A DNA stretch of 64,000 nucleotides. It comes from Acholeplasmatales bacterium. Lineage in GTDB: Bacteria > Bacillota_I > Bacilli_A > Izemoplasmatales > Izemoplasmataceae. Where the stretch lies: positions 1 to 64,000 of the forward strand of contig RECF01000062.1 in assembly GCA_007694145.1 (NCBI GenBank), given 5' to 3'. Position numbers and translations under genes: made by a program. Positions 20,188 through 28,488 of this stretch are shown here, piece after piece; position 1 is the first letter of the stretch; every line of letters begins with the position of its first letter. A model generated the notes under the pieces. It saw nothing but the letters and a program-made list of their open reading frames with translations. It was not told where the DNA came from and searched no databases.

Positions 20188-20604
20188 ATGAAAGCCAACC
20201 AGAAACCTGACCCGATTCGCCATGACTTCACCGTATCGTTTTATGGTCTTTATTTTGGATTATTGGGCCTTTTTTTCATGCGTGTGTTCATCCTTAGGCA
20301 GGATGTCGTCGCCTTGTGGGACTTCGGGGTGTTGTTCGTTATCATCTCCGTTGGGACCTTGATTCGGATGCGTCGTGCAGGCACCTGGCCGACCATTTGG
20401 GATGAACACGGCAAGTTGTTGTTTGGAAAACACCTCATTGACACCTTGCTCAGCACGTTCTTCTTTGCCTTCATCATGGTCATTGCCGGATTTTGGTCGC
20501 TTGACACACCGGGTGGCGTCTTTGGCGCCCTCATCGGTGCATCTGTATACGCCGTCCTTTGGTGGTTCTTGCCGGTTCTGCTAAAGCGCCAACCACCCCG
20601 CTAA
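20188..20604 (+). CDS. Small membrane protein, function unknown
   Basis: 138 residues with four predicted membrane helices (about 18-36, 42-60, 88-108, 112-134) and a short cytosolic loop RMRRAGTWPTIWDEHGK between helices 2 and 3. I do not recognise the family with certainty; similar four-helix proteins of unknown function occur in Bacillota. It has its own promoter and GGGAGGT seven bases before the ATG, and stands alone between the ribosomal superoperon and the ECF genes. Confidence 0.7.
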   Translation: MKANQKPDPIRHDFTVSFYGLYFGLLGLFFMRVFILRQDVVALWDFGVLFVIISVGTLIRMRRAGTWPTIWDEHGKLLFGKHLIDTLLSTFFFAFIMVIAGFWSLDTPGGVFGALIGASVYAVLWWFLPVLLKRQPPR

Positions 20605-20678
20605 GGCACCACCATACAAACTCGACCTGTACAAGTGGTTGAATTGTGATGTTTTTCATCGCTATTCAGACCACTTTT

Positions 20679-20687
20679 TGGTATAAT
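20679..20687 (+). promoter_or_regulatory. Extended -10 promoter of the ecf-truA operon
   Basis: TGGTATAAT, a perfect extended -10; no good -35. About 30 bases before the ecfA1 start. Confidence 0.65.
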
Positions 20688-20716
20688 ATGACAAGGGTCA
20701 ACCGGGAGTGATAAGC

Positions 20717-21517
20717 ATGATTGAAATCCGTAATTTGTCCTTCGAATATCAAACCGGTAAGCCGGTTTTGCACGATATCAACCTATCGATTGAAAAAGGT
20801 GAATGGCTGACCATTCTCGGCCACAACGGCAGTGGGAAGTCAACGCTTTCGAAGTTGATTGTCGGACTGCTCAAGCCAAAGACCGGCTCGGTCGTCGTCG
20901 ATGGCTTGACGCTTTCACATGAGACAGTCCACGCCATTCGCCGCAAGGTTGGCATTGTCTTTCAAAACCCGGATAATCAATTTGTCGGAGTGACCGTACG
21001 CGATGACATTGCCTTTGGGCTTGAAAACTTGCAAGTTCCTCGGGACGATATGATTGAGCGGATTGAGCGGTTTGCGCAAAAGGTCGGTATGACCGAGTTT
21101 TTGAACAAAGAACCCCACGCCCTTTCCGGGGGGCAAAAACAGCGGGTCGCCATCGCGGGTATTTTGGCGATGGATACGGACGTCATTATTTTTGATGAAG
21201 CCACGGCGATGCTTGACCCAAAAGGCCGTCGGATGATTGTTGATTACATGCGCCAACTAAACCGCGAAGGGGTGACGATTCTGACGATCACCCACGATAT
21301 GAAAGAAGCGGTTTTGAGCGATCGGATTGTCATCTTGAAAGAGGGCAAGATATTGCTCGATGGTGAGGCTTCGGCAGTACTGAACAACCGGGCCATGCTC
21401 GAACAATCGAATCTTGAGTTGTTGTTGCCGCTTAGAATTCGTCATGCCTTGACGGAACGCGGCGTGCGACACCCGGGACTGGAGGCGCTGTTATGGGCAT
21501 CAAGTTTGAACAAGTAA
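20717..21517 (+). CDS. ecfA1: ECF transporter ATPase A1
   Basis: One of two ATPases of the energy-coupling-factor module, which powers uptake of vitamins and metal ions by exchangeable S subunits. 266 residues: Walker A GHNGSGKST at 35-43, ABC signature LSGGQKQR, Walker B IIFDEATAMLD and switch His in THDM. Start ATG 20717 is preceded by GGGAGTGA; an in-frame GTG three codons earlier lies inside that site. Overlaps ecfA2 by 25 bases. No S subunit is adjacent, as expected for a shared (group II) module. Confidence 0.96.
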   Translation: MIEIRNLSFEYQTGKPVLHDINLSIEKGEWLTILGHNGSGKSTLSKLIVGLLKPKTGSVVVDGLTLSHETVHAIRRKVGIVFQNPDNQFVGVTVRDDIAFGLENLQVPRDDMIERIERFAQKVGMTEFLNKEPHALSGGQKQRVAIAGILAMDTDVIIFDEATAMLDPKGRRMIVDYMRQLNREGVTILTITHDMKEAVLSDRIVILKEGKILLDGEASAVLNNRAMLEQSNLELLLPLRIRHALTERGVRHPGLEALLWASSLNK

Positions 21518-22356
21518 ACTTCGCCTACCAGGGTCCGGATGGACAAAAGTATCTGGCTTTGGCCAACATCAATTTGCCCATTCATGAAACCGGTGAGTTT
21601 ATCGCGCTGATTGGCGAGACGGGTTCAGGCAAGACGACGTTGGTGCAACATATGAATGCCTTACTGGTTCCCGATACTGGCTCAGTGACGATACTCGGTG
21701 TCAAGGTGACGAAAGAAGCCGTTCGAAAAAAGCAGATTAAACTCAATCCGATTCGTAAAAAAGTTGGACTGGTTTTTCAGTTTCCCGAGTACCAACTGTT
21801 TGAGGAAACCGTCTTGAAAGATATTATCTTCGGTCCGAAAAACTTTGGTATTTCCGATGCCGAAGCCACCGCACGCGCCCATGACATTATAAAAGTTGTC
21901 GGCCTTGATGAAAGTTATCTTTCCCGGAGCCCGTTCAACTTGAGCGGGGGAGAGAAGAAACGCGTGTCGATTGCCGGCATTTTGGCGATGGAACCGGACA
22001 TTCTCATCCTTGATGAACCAACGAGTGGTCTTGATCCGATGGGGCGGGATGAGTTGCTTACCGTGTTCAACCGAATCCATACCACATTGAACAAAACCAT
22101 TATCTTGATCACCCATGACATGAACACCGTGTACCGCTATGCCAAGCGGGCTTTGGTTATGCGTAGTGGGTATTTGGTATACGACGGGGACCCCCGTGCA
22201 CTCTTTTCTCGCAATAACATTGATAACTGGAACCTTGAAACACCGGATATTTTGTCGCTTCAACAAGCCATCACCGCTGAACTTGGCTTAAAACTGCCAC
22301 ATATCGCGCATACTGAAGAGGATTTGTTGGCGATGCTTGAGGCGGTGTTATCATGA
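21493..22356 (+). CDS. ecfA2: ECF transporter ATPase A2
   Basis: Second ATPase of the ECF module; forms a heterodimer with EcfA1 under EcfT. 287 residues: Walker A GETGSGKTT, signature LSGGEKKR, Walker B ILILDEPTSGLDP, ITHDM. GGAGG lies eight bases before the ATG within the end of ecfA1. Ends with a four-base overlap (ATGA) with ecfT. Confidence 0.96.
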   Translation: MGIKFEQVNFAYQGPDGQKYLALANINLPIHETGEFIALIGETGSGKTTLVQHMNALLVPDTGSVTILGVKVTKEAVRKKQIKLNPIRKKVGLVFQFPEYQLFEETVLKDIIFGPKNFGISDAEATARAHDIIKVVGLDESYLSRSPFNLSGGEKKRVSIAGILAMEPDILILDEPTSGLDPMGRDELLTVFNRIHTTLNKTIILITHDMNTVYRYAKRALVMRSGYLVYDGDPRALFSRNNIDNWNLETPDILSLQQAITAELGLKLPHIAHTEEDLLAMLEAVLS

Positions 22357-23321
22357 AAAACATCGTGATAGGCCGTTTCATTCCCGGAACGAGCTTTTTG
22401 TACAAGATGGATCCCAGGACGAAAATTATCGTCCTGATATTACTCATGGTATCCGCGTTTTTGGTACGTTCGCTCAGTTTGATTGCCATTGGGTTGTTAT
22501 TGCTCATGGTCGTTTTATTGGCGGGTCGAATCAGTGTCAAGCGGGTCTTGCTTGGTTTGCGACCGCTCATGTTTTTATTGCTGTTCACCTTCTCCTTTCA
22601 AATTTTCTTCAATACCGCCGGTAATCTGTTGTTTTCGACGACGCTTGCCTATTCACCGGGTGGCTTGGGAATTGTCGGGTTACTTTTTGCATTTTGGTGG
22701 CTTACAAAGCGCCGTGTGCCTTTCAAACTGCTCTACTTTCTCCTGCTTTTAGGGGCCGCAGCGACCGTGCTCAGCCTGTTCAGCTACGGCCCTGTCATAG
22801 CTGAAAGCACTATCGAAGTGTACAGCCAAGGTCTTGAAATGGCTTTGTTTATCATGTTGCGTCTTGTCATCATTGTCACCTTATCGACGATTCTCACTTT
22901 GACCACCAAACCAACCGACTTAAATCTCGGCTTAGAAGCGGTGTTAAAACCTTTCAAACTGATTCGTGTCAACACCGAAGAGATGGCCATGATTATTTCC
23001 ATCAGTTTGCGGTATATCCCAACGTTGCTTGATGAGGCCAACAAGATCATCTTGGCACAGGCGAGCCGAGGTGTCGATTTTTCCGAAGGCAAACTGAAAG
23101 ACAAGTTAATGCAAATTGTTTCTTTGTTGGTCCCGATGTTCATCATCTCCTTCAAGCGAAGCGATGAGTTGGCCAGCGCCATGGAAGCCCGCTCGTTCGT
23201 GCCGGGTAGACCTAGGACCCGCTTGCATTTGCTTACATGGCGACCCATTGACACGGTGGCACTGTGCCTAGCGATTGTGGTATTGACGGCGGTCGTCATG
23301 GTGCGGGTGATGGGATGGTAA
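22353..23321 (+). CDS. ecfT: ECF transporter transmembrane subunit T
   Basis: Membrane scaffold that joins the ATPases to S subunits. 322 residues; N-terminal cytosolic start with LYKMDPRTKI, several hydrophobic helices, and the coupling helices with the Ala-Arg-Gly type motifs (QASRG and MEARS) that contact the ATPases. It is longer than the common 265 residues: an extra hydrophobic stretch lies around 100-150. Overlaps the start of the truA fusion by seven bases. Confidence 0.95.
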   Translation: MKNIVIGRFIPGTSFLYKMDPRTKIIVLILLMVSAFLVRSLSLIAIGLLLLMVVLLAGRISVKRVLLGLRPLMFLLLFTFSFQIFFNTAGNLLFSTTLAYSPGGLGIVGLLFAFWWLTKRRVPFKLLYFLLLLGAAATVLSLFSYGPVIAESTIEVYSQGLEMALFIMLRLVIIVTLSTILTLTTKPTDLNLGLEAVLKPFKLIRVNTEEMAMIISISLRYIPTLLDEANKIILAQASRGVDFSEGKLKDKLMQIVSLLVPMFIISFKRSDELASAMEARSFVPGRPRTRLHLLTWRPIDTVALCLAIVVLTAVVMVRVMGW

Positions 23322-24310
23322 GTCATCTCATCGAAGCCTGGCAGTCCAATGACTGGCCAAAACTGGCGACTTTGCTCGCCCATGACTGTGCCTTGAGCTG
23401 GTTTGAGGAAGGTCTTGTGCACGGTCCAGACGCGGTCGTTAACCGACTGTCCGAACACCCTGTCTCTGTGCAGGGTTTTGAGCTGTACTTGTCTTATACG
23501 ATCATCAAGCTACGCATGGGGGATCGACCGGTCCTTGTCAAGGTAGTGACTTCTATAGATGCCGTCATGTTGCTTGTTGTCGTGGCGCCGCCACCGGGCC
23601 ATCATCGAATCCGTTTTACGATGGCGTATGACGGTTCACGTTATCGGGGCTTTCAGCGACAACCTCAGGGAGGCGCCATTCAAAACGTTCTCGAGGCGGC
23701 CCTAGTTAAACTGTTCAAGCACCCGCTTTCCATCCATGCCGCTTCGCGCACAGATGCTGGCGTGCATGCACGAAAACAAGTGTTTCATGCCGACTTGCCG
23801 GCGATGCCGAATCATCTAGCTGACCTGCTTGACAGGATGTTGCCGGATGATTTGCATGTGTACGGCGCCGAAGTGGTACCGCATGTCTTTCATAGCCGCT
23901 ATGATGCGCGTAAGAAGACGTATCGCTACCGTCTCATCCATCAGGTTGATCCCTTCCTTTCCCATCAGGCACTTGTTCACCAAAAGCTTGACGTGCACCG
24001 CTTGAACACGCAACTCGAGCTTTTCGTAGGTTGTCACGATTTCCGCGCATTCACCGTTCGTAACGATAAAATAGATACCGTGCGGACTGTCTATGCTGCC
24101 CGGGCGTTTTCGCTGGGTGATGAAACGATCATTGAATGGATTGGTGACGGTTTCTTGCGACACATGGTACGCATGATGGTCGGTCATGTCCTACATGATC
24201 TTTGCCATGATGTCAATACGGTGCACGCTATGCTTGCTGAACCGCTCAAACCACGGCGCGCCATGATGGCACCGGCAAAAGGCCTGTATCTTCACGATAT
24301 CGAGTATTAG
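23315..24310 (+). CDS. truA: TruA tRNA pseudouridine synthase with N-terminal NTF2-like domain
   Basis: Residues about 97-331 are TruA, which makes pseudouridine at positions 38-40 of tRNA anticodon arms: MAYDGSRYRGFQ and the catalytic Asp148 in SRTDAGVHA, and VRMMVGH near the end. Residues 1-92 are additional: helix-strand pattern (IEAWQSNDWPKL, then HGPDAVVNRL, then three strands) resembling the SnoaL/NTF2-like fold. The frame is continuous and there is no ribosome-binding site before any internal start near residue 85-105, so I call one fused protein. ATG 23315 overlaps ecfT; the usual ecfA1-ecfA2-ecfT-truA order is kept. TruA part is high confidence, the extra domain's fold moderate. Confidence 0.88.
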   Translation: MVSHLIEAWQSNDWPKLATLLAHDCALSWFEEGLVHGPDAVVNRLSEHPVSVQGFELYLSYTIIKLRMGDRPVLVKVVTSIDAVMLLVVVAPPPGHHRIRFTMAYDGSRYRGFQRQPQGGAIQNVLEAALVKLFKHPLSIHAASRTDAGVHARKQVFHADLPAMPNHLADLLDRMLPDDLHVYGAEVVPHVFHSRYDARKKTYRYRLIHQVDPFLSHQALVHQKLDVHRLNTQLELFVGCHDFRAFTVRNDKIDTVRTVYAARAFSLGDETIIEWIGDGFLRHMVRMMVGHVLHDLCHDVNTVHAMLAEPLKPRRAMMAPAKGLYLHDIEY

Positions 24311-24358
24311 TATGGATGTGCGCGCGGTTTTTTCTCGCGTTCATCCGTCAATCCTTTG

Positions 24359-24387
24359 TTTATTTTAAGACCGACGTATGCGATAAT
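24359..24387 (+). promoter_or_regulatory. Candidate promoter of the tmk-metG operon
   Basis: TGCGATAAT extended -10 at 24379-24387 with a T-rich, imperfect -35 (TTTATT) 17 bases upstream. The 107 bases between truA and tmk contain nothing else I can name. Confidence 0.4.
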
Positions 24388-24417
24388 GGAATCATCATAG
24401 AGACTGGACGTGAAACT

Positions 24418-25038
24418 ATGAACGGACGTTTCATCACCTTTGAAGGCCCTGAAGGCTCGGGGAAAACCTCAGTCATGAAAGCGGTCGCTGCCACACTAGC
24501 CGCAGACGGACATGACATCACCACAACCCGCGAGCCCGGTGGCATCAAGATAGCCGAGCAGATTCGCAAGGTCTTGCTCGATGTCGACAACACGGAAATG
24601 GACGCCCGAACCGAGGCGCTTCTTTTTGCGGCTTCCCGTCGCCAACACATGGTCGAAAAGGTTTTGCCGGCCTTACAAGCAGGGCGCATTGTCCTGTGTG
24701 ACCGTTTTGTTGACAGCAGTCTCGCCTATCAAGGGGTCGGTCGCGACCTCGGCATCGACGAAGTATACGCCATCAATCGGTTCGCCATCCATGACCGGTT
24801 GCCGGATTTGACAATATTTATCGACGTCCCACCCTCGATTGGGTTGAAACGTGTCTTTGACAATGGCCGTGACATCGACCGGCTCGATGTAGAAAGTGCC
24901 CGGTTTCATGAGAAAGTGTATCGCGGTTACCAAGAGGTGATAGCGACCTACCCAAGTCGCATAAAAAGAGTCGACGGGACGGCGTCGCTTGAACAAGTCA
25001 CCCAGGCCGCACTGACGCTGATTCAAGCGATTCTTTAA
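24418..25038 (+). CDS. tmk: Thymidylate kinase
   Basis: Phosphorylates dTMP to dTDP for DNA synthesis. 206 residues: P-loop FEGPEGSGKTS at about 7-17, the TREPGG motif, and DRFVDSSLAYQG in the substrate region. The frame extends 34 codons upstream through unlikely sequence; the ATG at 24418 gives the family N terminus, although its ribosome-binding site is weak. First of six closely packed genes down to metG. Confidence 0.96.
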   Translation: MNGRFITFEGPEGSGKTSVMKAVAATLAADGHDITTTREPGGIKIAEQIRKVLLDVDNTEMDARTEALLFAASRRQHMVEKVLPALQAGRIVLCDRFVDSSLAYQGVGRDLGIDEVYAINRFAIHDRLPDLTIFIDVPPSIGLKRVFDNGRDIDRLDVESARFHEKVYRGYQEVIATYPSRIKRVDGTASLEQVTQAALTLIQAIL

Positions 25039-25050
25039 GGGAGTGAGTCC

Positions 25051-26064
25051 ATGTTTGAAACACTCGTTATGATGCAACCCGCCGTCGTTAAGATGTTGAA
25101 AAACAGTCACCTTAAGGACCGTTTGTCACACGCCTATATTTTCGAAGGCGATTCGGGGACCGGGACGTTTGAGGCGGCGCTTTATCTTGCAGCGCGTCTT
25201 TTGTGCGAAGCGGACGAGGATCGGCCGTGTGGTGTTTGCAGCAACTGCCGGAGAGTCATGAACACGACCCATCCCAATGTGCATATCATCCGCCCGGCAC
25301 GTCGGCAAATCGTCAAAGAAGACATTCGCCTGTTACAGGAGGATTTCAATAAAACCGCGCTTGAGAATGGTGCTAAAATCTATATCATCGAAGATGCCCA
25401 CACCATGAATGCGCATGCGTCCAATGCGTTGCTCAAGTTTCTTGAAGAACCACACCCTAATCTCTACGGCGTTCTGCTCGCGCGCGATGCCGGCGCGTTG
25501 CTAGAAACGCTGCGTTCAAGAAGTCAAACACTTCACTTCACGAGCATGCCGCGTCAGTTGATTGAAAAGGGCCTAGTTGATGGCGGTTATCCTGCCGAAC
25601 AAGCACGCTTAGCTGCTTCCATGACGCATACGCTTGCCCATGCAGAGGCATTGCTCAACGAACCGAACTTGACAGGGCTGCTCGACTTGCTCAACCATCT
25701 TCATGAAGCGATGATCAAGGGCAAGTCTTTGGTGACGACCTTTCACCGTATTCACAACACAGCCATCGAGGGCACCGATGATTATGAACGGTTGCTTGAC
25801 CTAATGATTCGCTACCAAAAAGACTTGATTTATGGTAAAATGGACCATTATGGTCAGTGTGTCTTTGTCGAAGACGGTGAGACGCAAGCCCGCATCGTCG
25901 CGATGAAGAGCGAGAGGATGCTGCTTGAAGAACTGGACATGATGCTTGAACTCAAAGCCAAACTGAAACATTACATCAATGAACGGCTGGCATTCGACAA
26001 CTTGTTGCTGGCACTGGAAAGAAGGATGGATCTTGAAGAAACAAGTGGTAGGCATCCGCTTTAA
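25051..26064 (+). CDS. holB: DNA polymerase III delta-prime subunit
   Basis: Clamp-loader subunit. 337 residues: N-terminal AAA+ domain with a zinc module (Cys52, Cys60, Cys63, Cys66) and the LLKFLEEP motif (about 127-134). The P-loop position reads GDSGTGTF: the Lys of GxGK is replaced, so ATP binding is not expected; delta-prime is catalytically inactive in well-studied loaders too. Usual tmk-holB neighbourhood, but yaaQ and yaaR, normally between them in Bacillus, are absent. Overlaps ricT by 32 bases. Confidence 0.93.
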   Translation: MFETLVMMQPAVVKMLKNSHLKDRLSHAYIFEGDSGTGTFEAALYLAARLLCEADEDRPCGVCSNCRRVMNTTHPNVHIIRPARRQIVKEDIRLLQEDFNKTALENGAKIYIIEDAHTMNAHASNALLKFLEEPHPNLYGVLLARDAGALLETLRSRSQTLHFTSMPRQLIEKGLVDGGYPAEQARLAASMTHTLAHAEALLNEPNLTGLLDLLNHLHEAMIKGKSLVTTFHRIHNTAIEGTDDYERLLDLMIRYQKDLIYGKMDHYGQCVFVEDGETQARIVAMKSERMLLEELDMMLELKAKLKHYINERLAFDNLLLALERRMDLEETSGRHPL

Positions 26065-26875
26065 ATCAGCGGGAAAAAAATATTATTTTGACCCACTCGA
26101 CTTTGCCCTCAAGGTCGGGGATTTTGCCGTAGTTGAAACAGTCCGTGGCATGGAACTCGGTGAAGTAATCGAAGCTGAAAAGAGCATCGACGAAAAAGAT
26201 GTCATTGCCTCGCTTAAACCGGTCATCCGACCGGCAAATAAGAAAGATATGGAACGGGAAGCAGCCAACCAGGCTGAGATTCCCGGCGTCATGAAGACTA
26301 CGTTTGAGCTGGTGCGCAAGAACAAGCTCGACATGAAGTTGCTTGAGGCAGAGTATACACTCGACCGTGCAAAACTGATTATTTACTTCACAGCTGAAGG
26401 TCGCATCGATTTTCGGGAACTGGTCAAAGACCTTGCCAACGCCTTCCGCGTTCGCATTGAGTTGCGTCAAGTCGGCGCCCGCGATGGCGCTAAGTTTCTT
26501 GGCGGGATCGGCCCATGTGGGTATTTGCTTTGTTGCAACACCTTTCTTGGCGAGTTCGATGCCGTGTCAATCAAAATGGCGAAAAACCAGAACTTGTCGC
26601 TCAATCCGGCCAACATCTCCGGTTTATGCGGCAAACTGCTATGTTGTATCCGCTATGAGGATCAACTCTACAGCGAGAACCGTCTCCGGATCCCCAAGGA
26701 CAACAGCCGTGTGAAAACAGCTGAGGGATATGGAAAAGTGTTGTCCGCAAACATCATCAACCTGACGGTCAAAGTCTTCCTTGAAAAAGAAGGACTCGTT
26801 CGCCACTACAAAGTCGACGACTTGCTTGAAATCGAACACTACGACAAATCCAAGTCCAATCATCATCCCTCATGA
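26033..26875 (+). CDS. ricT: PSP1-domain protein RicT (YaaT)
   Basis: In Bacillus RicT is part of the Y-complex with RicA and RicF, which carries iron-sulfur clusters and directs RNase Y to specific transcripts. 280 residues; PSP1 domain with the two Cys clusters GPCGYLLCC and GLCGKLLCC that can hold a cluster. I start it at TTG 26033 with AAGGA seven bases upstream; the frame extends further up inside holB with no site. Ends in a four-base overlap with trmN6. No ricA or ricF is seen in this window. Confidence 0.9.
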   Translation: MKKQVVGIRFKSAGKKYYFDPLDFALKVGDFAVVETVRGMELGEVIEAEKSIDEKDVIASLKPVIRPANKKDMEREAANQAEIPGVMKTTFELVRKNKLDMKLLEAEYTLDRAKLIIYFTAEGRIDFRELVKDLANAFRVRIELRQVGARDGAKFLGGIGPCGYLLCCNTFLGEFDAVSIKMAKNQNLSLNPANISGLCGKLLCCIRYEDQLYSENRLRIPKDNSRVKTAEGYGKVLSANIINLTVKVFLEKEGLVRHYKVDDLLEIEHYDKSKSNHHPS

Positions 26876-27618
26876 AAACGGCGCAACCCGGCGAAGTCAT
26901 CAATGACTTGCTCGGTTATGATGGTTTGAAGATTATCCAGCGGCCGGACATGTTCAATTTTTCACTCGATTCCACCTTGCTAGCGGACTTCACGGTGTGC
27001 CACCCCAGTACGCGACACATTCTTGATTTAGGAACGGGATTCGCGCCCATTCCCCTGTTTCTTTCGCTTAAGACAAAAGCCAAAATCACCGGTGTTGAAA
27101 TTCAACCGGATGTCGCGGACATTGCACGTCGGAATGTCGACTTGAATAACCTTCAGAATCAAATTGAGATTGTCTGCGATGACATCAAGCATTTGCCAAG
27201 ACACCTACCGGCATCGTCTGTTGACATCATCACCTGCAATCCGCCTTTTTTTAAAGTCACCCCGACATCGAATGTGAATGACAGTCCCTACAAGACGTTG
27301 GCCCGTCATGAAGTCGCCATCGATTTGCCACACATCGCGAAAGTATCCCAAATCCTTCTAAAAACCCGGGGTCGACTCTTTATGGTGCATCGGGCCGAAC
27401 GACTGTTTGAACTGACCGAAATACTCCATGCGCATCGCTTGCAAGTCAAGCGACTCCGTTACGTCTATCCCCGCGCCGAGACCCATGCCAACATGGTGTT
27501 GCTTGAAGCGGTATCAGGGGGCCGTCCGGGTGTGAAGGTTTTGCCACCGCTGATTGTGCACAAAGGCACGCGTTACAGTGACGAAATCTTGAAGATATTC
27601 CACTACGGAAGAATGTGA
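26872..27618 (+). CDS. trmN6: tRNA1(Val) adenine-N6 methyltransferase family (YabB)
   Basis: SAM-dependent methyltransferase, 248 residues: SAM loop DLGTGFAPIPLFL near 48-60 and the amino-methyl catalytic motif NPPF near 123-126. Family members methylate A37 of tRNA-Val in E. coli; the Bacillus homologue YabB lies in the same position before rsmI. The assignment to the family is firm, the exact target is by homology. The GIY-YIG gene yazA and replication regulator yabA, usually nearby, are missing. Confidence 0.85.
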   Translation: MKTAQPGEVINDLLGYDGLKIIQRPDMFNFSLDSTLLADFTVCHPSTRHILDLGTGFAPIPLFLSLKTKAKITGVEIQPDVADIARRNVDLNNLQNQIEIVCDDIKHLPRHLPASSVDIITCNPPFFKVTPTSNVNDSPYKTLARHEVAIDLPHIAKVSQILLKTRGRLFMVHRAERLFELTEILHAHRLQVKRLRYVYPRAETHANMVLLEAVSGGRPGVKVLPPLIVHKGTRYSDEILKIFHYGRM

Positions 27619-27622
27619 AGCC

Positions 27623-28483
27623 ATGCAAATCCAAGCGAGTTTTGACGCAGGACAAGCCACTTTGTATCTCGTGGCAACGCCGATTGGGCATCTTGCCGAC
27701 TTGACTGTCCGGGCCGCGGAGACACTTCAAGAAGTGTCGGTCATTTTTGCGGAAGATACCCGGCAAAGCAAAGTGCTGCTCGCCCATTACGGCATCCGCA
27801 CCCCGATGATCAGCATGCACCAACACAATGAAGCAGAGCGTGTTGAAACCGTGATAGAACACCTTGAAACAGGGGTGTCTGTAGCCCTAATCAGCGATGC
27901 TGGAACCCCCCTGATCAGCGATCCGGGTGCCCGCATCGTGCAAGCGGTCATTGAAGCCGGTTATCCCGTTGTCACCATCCCGGGACCATCTGCCGCCTTG
28001 ACGGCACTGCCGGCGTCAGGGCTTTCGACTGAACCGTACTTGTTTTATGGTTTCCTACCGGCCAAATCAGCCGCCAGACAAAAGATTTTGCGGACGCTTT
28101 CGACGTTGCCGTTTACCCTCATCTTTTATGAAGCCCCCCATCGTATCGACGCCATGATTGCGGATTTGACAGCCGTGCTTGGTCCGCGGCACTGTGTCAT
28201 CGCCCGCGAGCTGACCAAGCGCTTTGAGTCTTATCTTCGTTTCACCTTGGATCAATCGTTGACCTTGCCAGCCCTCAAAGGAGAAATCGTCGTCTTAGTC
28301 GAAGGTGCGACAGACGTTTTGCTTGACCATGATGACGCGGTTGTGCATGTCGAACTGTTGATGGCGGACGGGCACTCGGAAATGGAAGCCATCAAACGAG
28401 CGGCCAAAGCAAGACACTTGAAAAAAAACGAAGTCTATATGGCGTTTCAGCGCGCCAAAAAACAACGCGAACAAAGGAAGTGA
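27623..28483 (+). CDS. rsmI: 16S rRNA 2'-O-methyltransferase RsmI
   Basis: Methylates the ribose of C1402 in the decoding centre of 16S rRNA. 286 residues of the tetrapyrrole-methylase fold: LYLVATPIGHLADLT at the start, AEDTRQS near 47 and the SAM-site SDAGTPLISDPG near 91-102. A C-terminal lysine-rich tail (KKNEVY...KKQREQRK) is typical. Weak ribosome-binding site, so probably coupled to trmN6. Confidence 0.95.
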   Translation: MQIQASFDAGQATLYLVATPIGHLADLTVRAAETLQEVSVIFAEDTRQSKVLLAHYGIRTPMISMHQHNEAERVETVIEHLETGVSVALISDAGTPLISDPGARIVQAVIEAGYPVVTIPGPSAALTALPASGLSTEPYLFYGFLPAKSAARQKILRTLSTLPFTLIFYEAPHRIDAMIADLTAVLGPRHCVIARELTKRFESYLRFTLDQSLTLPALKGEIVVLVEGATDVLLDHDDAVVHVELLMADGHSEMEAIKRAAKARHLKKNEVYMAFQRAKKQREQRK

Positions 28484-28488
28484 CAGCC

